A DNA stretch of 64,000 nt, taken from positions 54,998 to 118,997 of the forward strand of contig NZ_LT855387.1 of assembly GCF_900184735.1 (NCBI RefSeq), written 5' to 3'. Below, piece after piece: positions 56,065-64,000 of this stretch. The notes below the pieces were generated by a model. The model saw nothing but the letters and a program-made list of their open reading frames with translations. It ran no database searches and was not told the DNA's origin. The first letter of the stretch is position 1. Every line of letters starts with the position of its first letter. The stretch comes from Paucisalibacillus globulus (lineage in GTDB: Bacteria > Bacillota > Bacilli > Bacillales > Amphibacillaceae). The position numbers and the translations under genes are program-made.

Positions 56065-56889
56065 TTACTTTACTGGTAAGGTATGAATTATTTTTTTAAC
56101 AAACCTCAAAAAGTCTTGTTTTACTTTATCCGTCGTCTCTATTACCTCGTCATGTGTTAATGGTTGATCTAATATGCCAGCAGCCATATTGGAAATACAG
56201 GAAATGCCAAGAACTCTCATCTTAGCATGGTTAGCAATCATTACTTCTGGAACTGTAGACATCCCAACTGCATCGCCACCCCAAGTTCTTAACATACGAA
56301 TTTCAGCAGGTGTTTCGTATGCAGGACCAGTGTTTCCAACATAAACTCCAGATTGTACACTTAAACCAAGCGCTTCTGCGGCTTCACGAGCAAGTTGAAG
56401 ATACTCTTTATCATAAGCAGAAGACATATCAGGAAATCGTGCGCCTAACTGTTCATCATTTGGCCCGATTAGTGGACTTGTTCCCATATTATTAATATGG
56501 TCTGTTATAAGCATCAAGTCCCCAGGTTTAAAGTTTTCATTTATTCCACCCGCAGCATTAGTTACGATGATAGATTCGATTCCAAGTTCCTTCATTACAC
56601 GAATAGGAAATGTTACTTGTTGCATAGTATACCCTTCATAAAAATGAAAACGACCTTGCATGGCAAGAACCTGCTTCCCTTCCAACAGACCTATAACTAA
56701 TTGGCCTTTATGACCAGATACTGTTGATTCTGGGAAGGATGGAATCTGATTATATGGGATCACTACCGGATTTTCTATTTCCTCAGCTAAAACCCCCAGC
56801 CCAGATCCAAGAACTAAACCTAACTCAGGCTTAGTTGTTAATTTATTCTTAATAAATTGACTTGCTTCTCTAATAGTTGATATTTCCAT
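56065..56889 (-). CDS. punA: purine-nucleoside phosphorylase (trimeric, PupG/PunA type)
   Basis: Cleaves purine nucleosides with phosphate. About 274 residues with VLGSGLGVLAEEI near 27, STVSGHKGQLVIG near 55, TNAAGGI near 110 and MSTVPEV near 215, the features of the trimeric low-molecular-mass class. Start ATG at 56889 after GGGAGAGA; a TTG one codon upstream is less likely. 16 bp after deoB. Confidence 0.95.
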   Translation of the reverse strand: MEISTIREASQFIKNKLTTKPELGLVLGSGLGVLAEEIENPVVIPYNQIPSFPESTVSGHKGQLVIGLLEGKQVLAMQGRFHFYEGYTMQQVTFPIRVMKELGIESIIVTNAAGGINENFKPGDLMLITDHINNMGTSPLIGPNDEQLGARFPDMSSAYDKEYLQLAREAAEALGLSVQSGVYVGNTGPAYETPAEIRMLRTWGGDAVGMSTVPEVMIANHAKMRVLGISCISNMAAGILDQPLTHDEVIETTDKVKQDFLRFVKKIIHTLPVK

Positions 56890-56905
56890 CAATAATCTCT
56901 CCCAA

Positions 56906-58081
56906 TTAAATCTCGTTTAAAAAGCTTTTTCCATGTTCAGGAAGTTGTACTTGAAAGTTTTCTGCAATCGTTGCACCTAAATCAGCAAAGGTTTCTCTAA
57001 CTGGTAATTCTTTACCTGTTTCAATTCCTTTATGATAAACAAGTAATGGAACATATTCACGTGTATGATCAGTACCATGATGAACTGGGTCATTACCATG
57101 ATCGGCAGTAATAATTAATAAATCGTCATTCTTCATCTTATTAATAATCTCAGGAAGTCTCACGTCATAAGCCTCTAAGGCTTCACCATACCCTTTTGGG
57201 TCACGTCTATGACCATATTTTGCATCAAAATCAACTAAGTTTAAAAAGCTTATACCGGTAAAGTCCATATCTAATGTTTCAACAATTTTAGTCATTCCAT
57301 CATCATTGTCCTTCGTACGTATGGCTTTGGTTACCCCTTCACCATCGTAGATATCCGATATTTTACCAATAGCAATTACATCATAATTTTCATCTTTTAA
57401 GGTATTCATAACTGTTTTCCCAAAAGGCTTTAATGCATAATCATGACGATTAGATGTACGTTCAAATGCACCTGGTTCTCCAACAAATGGACGGGCAATT
57501 ACCCTACCTACCATATACTTTTCATCTAACGTAAGCTCTCTGGCTATTTCACAAATACGATACTGCTCTTCAATAGGAATAATGTCCTCATGAGCGGCTA
57601 TTTGTAATACAGAGTCCGCTGAAGTATAAACAATTAATGCTCCAGTATCTAAATGCTCTTGTCCAAGTTCATCTAATATGGCTGTTCCTGATGCAGGTTT
57701 ATTGCCGATAATCTTTCTTCCAGTTCTACTTTCCAATTCTTCTATTAATACTTTAGGAAACCCTTCTGGAAAAGTTCGGAATGGTTGCTCAATATGTAAA
57801 CCCATGATTTCCCAATGACCTGTCATGGTATCTTTACCATTGGATGCTTCTTGCATCTTAGTATAATGAGCTTTAGGATTCACCGCTTTTTCGATCCCTT
57901 TAATTTCTCTAATATTACTTAAACCTAATTCACCCATATTCGGCATATATAACCCATTCATATGCTCCGCAATATGGCCTAACGTATCAGCTCCAATATC
58001 ATCAAATTCCTTAGCATCAGGTGCTTCCCCAATACCAACTGAATCCATGACAATTAAGAATACACGATTAAATTTTTTCAT
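56906..58081 (-). CDS. deoB: phosphopentomutase
   Basis: Interconverts (deoxy)ribose-1- and 5-phosphate, joining nucleoside phosphorolysis to central metabolism. The 391-residue alkaline-phosphatase-superfamily protein has metal-ligand motifs [12 protein letters not shown] near 12, [15 protein letters not shown] near 285 and ITADHGNDP near 325. First gene of the salvage operon; called drm in B. subtilis, where it likewise precedes the purine phosphorylase gene and follows xerD. Confidence 0.96.
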   Translation of the reverse strand: MKKFNRVFLIVMDSVGIGEAPDAKEFDDIGADTLGHIAEHMNGLYMPNMGELGLSNIREIKGIEKAVNPKAHYTKMQEASNGKDTMTGHWEIMGLHIEQPFRTFPEGFPKVLIEELESRTGRKIIGNKPASGTAILDELGQEHLDTGALIVYTSADSVLQIAAHEDIIPIEEQYRICEIARELTLDEKYMVGRVIARPFVGEPGAFERTSNRHDYALKPFGKTVMNTLKDENYDVIAIGKISDIYDGEGVTKAIRTKDNDDGMTKIVETLDMDFTGISFLNLVDFDAKYGHRRDPKGYGEALEAYDVRLPEIINKMKNDDLLIITADHGNDPVHHGTDHTREYVPLLVYHKGIETGKELPVRETFADLGATIAENFQVQLPEHGKSFLNEI

Positions 58082-58218
58082 CTATTTACCTCCTATTTCT
58101 TATGTTGTCTTATTTTTATTATAATATGTTAAAACACATACGTTGTAGGATGTCAGACAACTCTAAAAAAATAAAGGCCCGCTTAGAGCCAGACATCTTG
58201 AATAAAAAAAGAAAAATC

Positions 58219-58240
58219 TTTCATGCTCGAGGATGAAAGG
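58219..58240 (-). terminator. terminator overlapping the xerD stop codon
   Basis: Stem CTTTCAT / ATGAAAG includes the last codons of xerD; ATTTTTCTTTTTTT follows on the minus strand. Confidence 0.65.
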
Positions 58241-59111
58241 ATTTATACATGTCTTTCAATCTTGTTTTTGTAACATGTGTATATATTTGAGTCGTAGAAA
58301 TATCAGAATGCCCCAACATCTCTTGAACCGCGCGTAGATCTGCACCATTTTCTAATAAATGTGTTGCAAAAGAGTGTCTTAACGTATGGGGTGTTATATC
58401 TTTTGTAATATGGGCATTAGTTGTAAGTTTCTTTAGAATCTTCCAAAACCCTTGTCTAGTCATAGGTCTTCCGTGCTGATTTAAAAATAAAACTCTTTCA
58501 TCTCTATTTTTTTTTAATAAGTTCTGCCTTGAATACTGTAGATAATTTTCAACAGCCTTTTCTGCGACATCACCAAGGGGAACTATTCTCTCCTTTGAAC
58601 CTTTACCAAAACAACGTACAAATCCCATTGTTAGATGTAAATCATCTGTCTTTAAAGAAACTAGCTCACTCACACGAAGTCCAGTGGCATACATGAGTTC
58701 AAGCATCGCCTTATTTCGAATATCTAACGGAGTAGTACCATTAATATTCAACAGCTTGTCCACTTCCTCAACAGATAAGGTATCAGGAAGCTTTCTCTCT
58801 TTCTTTGGTGTTTCAATATGTAAAGTAGCATCATGATTAACAATCTCTTCACGTAATAAAAAGTGATGAAACTGCCGAATAGAAGAAATTGTGCGAGCGA
58901 TTGTTGCTGCAGATTTCCCCTCATCCCGTAATTGATATAAGAAATTAATTATATCCACTCTATGAATCTCGTTCCATGTTGAATGCTTTTCTTTTGTCAT
59001 CTTTTCAGTATATCGGTTTAAATCTCTTTTGTATGAAATCAGTGTGTTATCTGATAATCCCCGTTCAACTTGCAGATAATGAAAAAAATCATTATAAGCA
59101 TGATTTAACAT
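58221..59111 (-). CDS. xerD: site-specific tyrosine recombinase XerD
   Basis: With CodV/XerC resolves chromosome dimers at dif. The 296-residue protein has an N-terminal SAM-like core-binding domain (1-100) and a catalytic domain with all expected residues: R146 (ATGLRVSEL), K170, H242 and R245 (PHTLRHSF), H268 and nucleophile Y277 (TTQIYTHV). Known as ripX in B. subtilis. Chromosomal housekeeping, not a mobile-element integrase. Follows yqzK by three bp. Confidence 0.96.
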   Translation of the reverse strand: MLNHAYNDFFHYLQVERGLSDNTLISYKRDLNRYTEKMTKEKHSTWNEIHRVDIINFLYQLRDEGKSAATIARTISSIRQFHHFLLREEIVNHDATLHIETPKKERKLPDTLSVEEVDKLLNINGTTPLDIRNKAMLELMYATGLRVSELVSLKTDDLHLTMGFVRCFGKGSKERIVPLGDVAEKAVENYLQYSRQNLLKKNRDERVLFLNQHGRPMTRQGFWKILKKLTTNAHITKDITPHTLRHSFATHLLENGADLRAVQEMLGHSDISTTQIYTHVTKTRLKDMYKSFHPRA

Positions 59112-59114
59112 TCT

Positions 59115-59321
59115 CTACTCCCCTAATCGAAAAAAGATATTTAGACGCTCGATAAAACTTTGCTCATTATTGAAAACTTTTACAGATGGACCGTCTGGTG
59201 TATCATAACGATGGAACTGTTCGTACTCTGCATGCATTACTTGAAGTCCAAAGTAAAACAAACATGTACACGCAACAAAAATAACAAAAACTTTTACAGT
59301 ATCCCATACCATCCTTTTCAT
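59115..59321 (-). CDS. yqzK: YqzK-like small membrane protein
   Basis: A 68-residue protein with one membrane segment (about 9-27) and a soluble C-terminal part ending ERLNIFFRLGE. The ATG giving MKRMVWDTVK is set by AAAGGAG; a longer frame adds seven residues without a site. Position between fur and xerD matches B. subtilis yqzK. Function unknown. Confidence 0.8.
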   Translation of the reverse strand: MKRMVWDTVKVFVIFVACTCLFYFGLQVMHAEYEQFHRYDTPDGPSVKVFNNEQSFIERLNIFFRLGE

Positions 59322-59471
59322 ATGGCATTCTCCTTTAATCATGTACTAATATTAAAAGATATGCCAAAAAAGATACACTTTATACATAATAACTATAAAA
59401 CTAGTCCTATTTAATTTCCATCATGAGCTTACCCTTATTTTACACTAAAAAGATTACATTGAAAAATAAAT

Positions 59472-59499
59472 AATGCCTTCTCTAGACTGAAAAGGCATT
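59472..59499 (-). terminator. Rho-independent terminator after fur
   Basis: Stem AATGCCTT / AAGGCATT with a 12-nt loop, beginning four bases after the fur stop; ATTTATTTTTC follows on the minus strand. Confidence 0.7.
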
Positions 59500-59503
59500 C
59501 CTA

Positions 59504-59962
59504 TCACCTATTAGATTCAACTGTAGCTTTTTGACATGTCTTACATAATCCATGAAAAGTTAATCGATGATCTTGTACTTGAAATCCCCAATCTCTTTCC
59601 ACTATTTTTTCAACATCACCTAACAAGTCATCCATAATCTCCTCAACCGATCCACATTCAATACATACGAGATGGTGGTGAAAATGTTCGGCTCCTTCTT
59701 TTCGCAGATCGTATCTGGAGACGCCATCGCCAAAGTTTATTTTATCAACTATTTTCAATTCAGATAATAATTCTAATGTACGATATACGGTTGCGAGGCC
59801 TATTTCAGGAGCTTTGTCTTTAACTAATAAAAATATATCCTCTGCACTTAAATGGTCAGCCTCACGTTCGAGTAATACTCGTACAGTCGCTTCTCTTTGT
59901 GGAGTTAGCTTATAGCTCTGTGCATGAAGTTGTTTCTTAATACGATCAATACGATGTTCCAT
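59504..59962 (-). CDS. fur: ferric uptake regulator Fur
   Basis: Iron-dependent repressor. About 152 residues: N-terminal winged helix (LTPQREATVRVLLEREADHLSAEDI) and metal-binding C-terminal part with HFHHHLVCIECGS and a second CKTC pair. The ATG giving MEHRIDRIKK is chosen because GGAGGGAG lies just upstream; the ORF extends six codons further without support. Neighbours yqzK-xerD and spoIIM match B. subtilis. Confidence 0.96.
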   Translation of the reverse strand: MEHRIDRIKKQLHAQSYKLTPQREATVRVLLEREADHLSAEDIFLLVKDKAPEIGLATVYRTLELLSELKIVDKINFGDGVSRYDLRKEGAEHFHHHLVCIECGSVEEIMDDLLGDVEKIVERDWGFQVQDHRLTFHGLCKTCQKATVESNR

Positions 59963-60054
59963 GGCGATCTCCCTCCTCATATCCCATCTTTATTATATGC
60001 ACATGAATAAGGAGTGTCAAAGCATAAAGCTAAACTTTGAACCGAAATAAATCT

Positions 60055-60711
60055 CTAAATAGACTTCTCATTATTATAAAGCGATTTAATAAACGATACC
60101 ATTGCCTCATTTGAAATATAAGCTTCAATTATCGCAGGAATAATAGATAGTAGGAACAATACCGCGAAAAAAGAAACATATTTCACAAATGGTTGTAGAA
60201 CAGGTTGAGAAAATGTGGCTTTCCTTATAAAAAGTTTATTTAAAAGTCCTAGGGTAAATATCATAGAAAGACTACCTGCCAAAATATAGATTGGGATTGC
60301 GACAATATTTTGAGGTGCAATCGAAAAAGTTGCTAGTAGAAATCCTTGAATACCTAATTGACTCACAATAAAGCCAACCGAAAACCCCACCACTAATCCT
60401 TTTAAAAAGATAAGCACCCATACAACCGGTAAACCTATTACAGATAAACCCAAGATAAACAATAAAAGTAGATACTTTGCATGATAGAAGAAACTTTCTT
60501 TTAGTATTTCATTTTTATTAATCGTATTCTCCGTTGTAATATATCCGAAAAATCGTTCTAAATTAAAAAATAGATCCTGTTTTTGAATGGTTCCCATACT
60601 ATTTACAACAATTGCTCCAAAAGCTATCCCTGTAAGAAATAATATTAGCATAAATACATAGATTGTAGCGTTATTTTTCATATGATCCATTGCTAGAGCA
60701 CGTTTATTCAC
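60055..60711 (-). CDS. spoIIM: stage II sporulation protein M
   Basis: Part of the SpoIIDMP machine that drives engulfment. A 218-residue membrane protein with hydrophobic segments at about 20-38, 82-118, 128-155 and 185-210. GTG start at 60711, placed by TGGAGG; a longer frame from 60729 puts that site inside the gene. Standard place next to fur. Confidence 0.94.
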   Translation of the reverse strand: MNKRALAMDHMKNNATIYVFMLILFLTGIAFGAIVVNSMGTIQKQDLFFNLERFFGYITTENTINKNEILKESFFYHAKYLLLLFILGLSVIGLPVVWVLIFLKGLVVGFSVGFIVSQLGIQGFLLATFSIAPQNIVAIPIYILAGSLSMIFTLGLLNKLFIRKATFSQPVLQPFVKYVSFFAVLFLLSIIPAIIEAYISNEAMVSFIKSLYNNEKSI

Positions 60712-60809
60712 AAGAAATCCTCCATTCACTAATCGCCTATATTAAACGTTATGAAGAACTTCTATTAAAAATGCCTATTAAAACTATCTTTTATATTTAA
60801 AAATTAGAT

Positions 60810-61979
60810 TTATGTTTCCGAAACACTACCATACTTACCTCCACCGCCAGCTTGGATTAATAATTTACCTTCCCTCATAAGGATGATAGATTTAGCAATA
60901 TTTTCCGGAACAACATCTACTAGCTTTTCATAGGGGACATGGTGAATGATGTTCATCTCTGTTCCAAAACTCTCAAGCAATTTAGTATAAGTTTTGGGTC
61001 CTAATTTAGGTAAGTATTCTAGAGGAACTTGATATAGATAAGGAGGTCTTCCCTCAACTTTCCCTTTAAAGTTACCAAGTTCATCGATTCGATCTGCTAC
61101 ACCCTTTACAATCTTCTTTGAACCACAGTTTTCACATTTTATTGAATTAGGTTTCACAGCACTTAAACATTTATCACAAACTGTATTATGATATTTACCC
61201 AGCTTTGGATTCATGCCAAAGTTTTGAACAACTCTTCTACCCTTAACTAATTGGAGTGCATAATTAAATTCCTTAAAGGAAGGTTCCTCCATAAGGATTT
61301 CCTGATACTCTCTCCCTATCTTGGCAAGTGAATGTGCATCTGAATTTGTTACAAACGTATACGAATGTAGTTCTTTGATTTGATCTGCCATAGAAGTATC
61401 CGAACTTAATCCTAATTCAATTCCATCAATTAGATCTGGATCAAACACCTCTTCTAGAGAATGACGTACACCTTTTCCATATAGGCTCTTATAAGGCGTA
61501 AATACATGTGCTGGTATAAAAATTCCAGATAGCTCCTTAACTTTGTATTGCAATTCCTTTGCAGAACCGTAATAACGTTGTGAGCTTAATGTAATATTTT
61601 TCATTTTTGTAACTAGCCATTCCGAGAATTGCTCCATTTCCTTTATATTGGGGAGATAACAAAGCACATGGATAGGTCCTTTGCAATTCTCATCATATAC
61701 TTCAATTTCAGATCCTAATAATAAGGTAACTTCCTCAAATCGAATACCACCATCCTCAAGCTCATAAGCTAAACCCTTTTCCAGTAATTGCTTAAGTTCA
61801 AGTTGCACATTAGGAGATTGACAATCAATGACTCCTATTAGTTTAATTCCTTTATTTCGACTAGCTTCTATTAATATATTGGTTATAGTCAAATTCTTGG
61901 AAGCTGTAATCTTAACTGGTTTATCAAAAATATCTCTTCCAATATGGATGTGCATATCAGCAAAAAATGAATTCATCAT
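60810..61979 (-). CDS. yqxK: endonuclease Q-like PHP-domain protein (YqxK)
   Basis: A 389-residue protein in three parts: PHP phosphoesterase domain with metal ligands in FADMHIHIGRD (8-16), later HVFTPYK and TNSDAHSLAK; a two-CxxC zinc element (CDKC and CENC, about 265-290); and a helix-hairpin-helix-like region LPKLGPKTYTKLLESFGT near 335. This is the architecture of endonuclease Q, which nicks DNA 5' of deaminated bases; B. subtilis YqxK was, as I recall, shown to have this activity. The tail GGGGKYGSV is unusual. One base separates it from nudF. Confidence 0.88.
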   Translation of the reverse strand: MMNSFFADMHIHIGRDIFDKPVKITASKNLTITNILIEASRNKGIKLIGVIDCQSPNVQLELKQLLEKGLAYELEDGGIRFEEVTLLLGSEIEVYDENCKGPIHVLCYLPNIKEMEQFSEWLVTKMKNITLSSQRYYGSAKELQYKVKELSGIFIPAHVFTPYKSLYGKGVRHSLEEVFDPDLIDGIELGLSSDTSMADQIKELHSYTFVTNSDAHSLAKIGREYQEILMEEPSFKEFNYALQLVKGRRVVQNFGMNPKLGKYHNTVCDKCLSAVKPNSIKCENCGSKKIVKGVADRIDELGNFKGKVEGRPPYLYQVPLEYLPKLGPKTYTKLLESFGTEMNIIHHVPYEKLVDVVPENIAKSIILMREGKLLIQAGGGGKYGSVSET

Positions 61980-61980
61980 A

Positions 61981-62526
61981 CTATATTATCTCCTGCAGTT
62001 CTAAGTATAAAATGGCATAAATCGTTTTGGCATCATGAATCCGTTGTTCTTGGATATATTGTTTCGCTTCTGCTAACGTTAATTCGTGAATTTCTACAAA
62101 TTCATCCTCATCAAGTGCTGGTGGAAAATCAAGCTTTTCCAATTCATCGGAAACATAGATATGCATTATCTCGTCGGCAAAACCCGGTGATGTATAAAAA
62201 GAGGTAACCTTCGTTAATTTCTTTGTCGTGTACCCAGTTTCTTCTTCCAATTCACGAACGGCCGTAATTTCAGGACTTTCTCCTTTTTCTAATTTTCCAG
62301 CGGGAATTTCGATAATTGACTTCTCAAGGGGCTTTCGATATTGTTCAACCATTACGATCTTCTTGTCTTTTGTAATAGGAATTATGGCTACTGCACCAGG
62401 ATGTTTTATAAGTTCACGTTTTGCTTCTTTACCATTAGGAAGTAAGACATCCTCAACTTGTAATTGAACTACCTTACCTTCGTATATTACTTTTGTTTGG
62501 GTCGTTTTTTCTTCAAACATCTTCAT
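61981..62526 (-). CDS. nudF: ADP-ribose pyrophosphatase (Nudix)
   Basis: Hydrolyses ADP-ribose to AMP and ribose-5-phosphate. The 181-residue protein has a complete Nudix box from GKLEKGESPEITAVRELEEE onward (GX5EX7REUXEEXGU) preceded by the family EQYRKP and followed by FYTSPGF. It precedes the endonuclease Q gene by one base, linking base-damage repair and nucleotide clean-up. Confidence 0.95.
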   Translation of the reverse strand: MKMFEEKTTQTKVIYEGKVVQLQVEDVLLPNGKEAKRELIKHPGAVAIIPITKDKKIVMVEQYRKPLEKSIIEIPAGKLEKGESPEITAVRELEEETGYTTKKLTKVTSFYTSPGFADEIMHIYVSDELEKLDFPPALDEDEFVEIHELTLAEAKQYIQEQRIHDAKTIYAILYLELQEII

Positions 62527-62672
62527 TTATGTCATCCTTTGCCTTTAATAATCTACTGTTACAGTTTGATAATTTTATTTTAGCACATGCCATTTGCTAA
62601 GTTAATTTTTCACTTCTTTTGAGTTGGAATTACTGGGTTATTCCAATATGATGGAGTAAGGAGGTTGATTGT

Positions 62673-63584
62673 ATGCAGAAAAGAAGACTTGGTAGTTCTG
62701 ATATAGAGATTTCAGCAATAACACTTGGATGTATGTCCCTCGGTACAGATAAAGCAAAAGCAGAAGAAATTATCAATATTGCTTTAGATAGTGGTATCAA
62801 TCACTTAGACACAGCTGATTTATACAACTTCGGATTAAATGAGGAAATTGTTGGTAATGCCATTAAAGGTAAACGTAATCAAATAGTCTTAACCACAAAG
62901 GTCGGTAACCATTTTAACAAGGAAACAAAGGATTGGTTTTGGGACCCGTCAAAAGCTTACATCCAATCTGAAGTAAAAGAAAGTTTACGTAGACTCCAAA
63001 CGGATTATATTGATTTTTACATGCTACATGGCGGAACTTTAGATGACCCAATTGATGAAACTATTGAAGCTTTTGAGGAGTTAAAACAAGAAGGAGTAAT
63101 ACGGGCTTATGGAATATCCTCTATTAGACCTAATGTAATTCGAGAATACGTTAATAAGTCATCTATTGATGGTGTGATGACCCAGTATAGTTTACTAGAC
63201 AGAAGACCAGAAGAAGAGACATTAGAATTACTTTATAAACATAATATAAGTGTACTTGCACGGGGACCGCTTGCCAAAGGTATGTTAAGTAAACTTGGAA
63301 AAACACAAATTGAAATGAAAGGAACAAATGGATATTTAGATTACACATATCAAGAGATAAAAGAATTACATCAAAACCTAACATTAGTAACAGAAAACCT
63401 TAACGAATTAGCTTTACAATATGTATTAAAACACCCTGCAATCACAAGTGTTGTATTTGGTGCAAGTTCAATTGAGCAAGTAAAAGAAAATACGTTGATT
63501 GATTTTGAAAAAGGTATAAGCGATCAATTATATGAACATTTAAAATCAATAACAAAAGCCAATAAATATGCTCAACACCGATAA
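62673..63584 (+). CDS. yqkF: aldo/keto reductase (YqkF-like)
   Basis: A 303-residue NADPH-dependent oxidoreductase. Catalytic tetrad D47-type (HLDTADLY), Y52-type, K in TKVGNHF and H in MLHGG are all visible, with C-terminal VFGASSIEQV for the cofactor. Start ATG at 62673 after AAGGAGG. Divergent from nudF, as yqkF is placed in B. subtilis. Substrate unknown. Confidence 0.9.
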   Translation: MQKRRLGSSDIEISAITLGCMSLGTDKAKAEEIINIALDSGINHLDTADLYNFGLNEEIVGNAIKGKRNQIVLTTKVGNHFNKETKDWFWDPSKAYIQSEVKESLRRLQTDYIDFYMLHGGTLDDPIDETIEAFEELKQEGVIRAYGISSIRPNVIREYVNKSSIDGVMTQYSLLDRRPEEETLELLYKHNISVLARGPLAKGMLSKLGKTQIEMKGTNGYLDYTYQEIKELHQNLTLVTENLNELALQYVLKHPAITSVVFGASSIEQVKENTLIDFEKGISDQLYEHLKSITKANKYAQHR

Positions 63585-63721
63585 ATTGAAAGAGGATCAT
63601 TCGCCTTCCTGTGATAAGCTGATAACTATGAGCTTTTCTTAGAGAATTGGGTATCTGTGCTAGATATATTACGAAATGTATATGCAAGATTTTAACGAAT
63701 GGTGTTAATTAAATAATCGTT

Positions 63722-64000
63722 AGAAACTGTGCGGTTTGTAAGTATTATGGATTGCGCAACTTACCCGCTTCGGAAATACACTTCGCTTTCCGCGGGCGGC
63801 TGGTGAGCCTCCTCAGAGCTAAAGCTCCTGCGGGGTCTCACCGATGCCTATCCTCCCGCAGGAGTCTCCGTGTATTTCCTACGCTAGTGATGAGTGATTA
63901 AGAGCAATAGAACCAAATAAATCCAAAACATGTTGCAATAACTAATAATAATTAGAAAACTAAACCAGCGCAGGCAGAATACGGAGACTCCTCGAAAATA
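63722..64000. repeat. nested palindromic repeat element, copy 3 (cut by window end)
   Basis: Outer repeat AGAAACTGTGCGGTT begins at 63722. The left arm (63766-63890) is closed by GGAAATACAC / GTGTATTTCC (63772-63781, 63870-63879). A right arm begins with GGCAGAATAC at 63973, then leaves the expected sequence after GGAGACTCCT, where copies 1 and 2 continue GCGGGAGG. The element follows the aldo/keto reductase and fills the rest of the 416-bp gene-free end. Confidence 0.85.

Noticed and set aside
58221..59111. Integrase of a mobile element
   Set aside because: Sequence, length and neighbours (fur, yqzK, deoB) identify the housekeeping recombinase XerD; no att-like repeats or cargo genes are seen.

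Overview
The window is a low-GC chromosomal segment of an endospore-forming Bacillaceae bacterium. Protein sequences and gene order closely follow the Bacillus subtilis aroF-to-nudF region, while the AT-rich base composition and GC-rich intergenic palindromes suggest an Oceanobacillus/Virgibacillus-type halotolerant relative. That genus-level placement is inference. Almost every gene lies on the minus strand; the only clear plus-strand genes are ansA, fer, a 29-residue YjcZ-type peptide and the aldo/keto reductase at the right edge. I saw no tRNA, rRNA, CRISPR array, prophage or intact transposase.

Layout. 1-8.5 kb: start of a TPR gene (ypiA position), aroC-aroB-aroA (shikimate pathway), cheR, ndk, hepS-menG-hepT (menaquinone), mtrB (TRAP) and hbs. 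8.5-16.7 kb: a 261-bp IS-like palindromic element touching the 3' end of spoIVA, then spoIVA, yphF, yphE, spoVIF, gpsA, der and a YIEGIA-protein operon. 16.8-28.7 kb: S1-domain protein, cmk, PilZ protein, sleB-ypeB, prsW, ansA, a flavin-dependent oxidoreductase, ypdA, gudB and mecB. 28.9-34.2 kb: ypbE-like, CPBP protease, recS, ypbB, fer, then a cobalamin-riboswitch-controlled lipoprotein plus ECF S-component pair. 34.2-43.4 kb: resA-B-C-D-E (cytochrome c biogenesis and redox signalling), rluB, spmA-spmB, dacB. 44.3-49 kb: scpAB, small membrane genes, ribT, an M50-like protein, ppiB, lysA. 49-54.7 kb: a shortened spoVA cluster (A, B, F), the spoIIA operon with sigF, dacF. 54.7-64 kb: deoB-punA-pdp, xerD, yqzK, fur, spoIIM, an endonuclease Q-like protein, nudF and an aldo/keto reductase.

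Sporulation runs through the window: sigma-F control (spoIIAA, spoIIAB, sigF), engulfment (spoIIM), coat basement layer (spoIVA), cortex synthesis and maturation (dacB, spmA, spmB, dacF), spore membrane and germination (spoVAA, AB, AF, sleB, ypeB, prsW) and late factors (spoVIF, YjcZ). Matching sigma-H, sigma-G, sigma-F and sigma-E promoter candidates were read in the expected places.

The most interesting items are (1) a B12-riboswitch module pairing a transcobalamin-like (DUF4430-type) lipoprotein with an ECF S component, inserted between fer and resE; (2) a family of about 430-bp nested palindromic repeats (two complete copies, one cut by the window end) whose arm stems and apical hairpins change between copies while keeping self-complementarity; (3) an orphan TRAP gene with no folE, trp, his or tyr genes beside it; and (4) a spoVA cluster lacking C, D and E.
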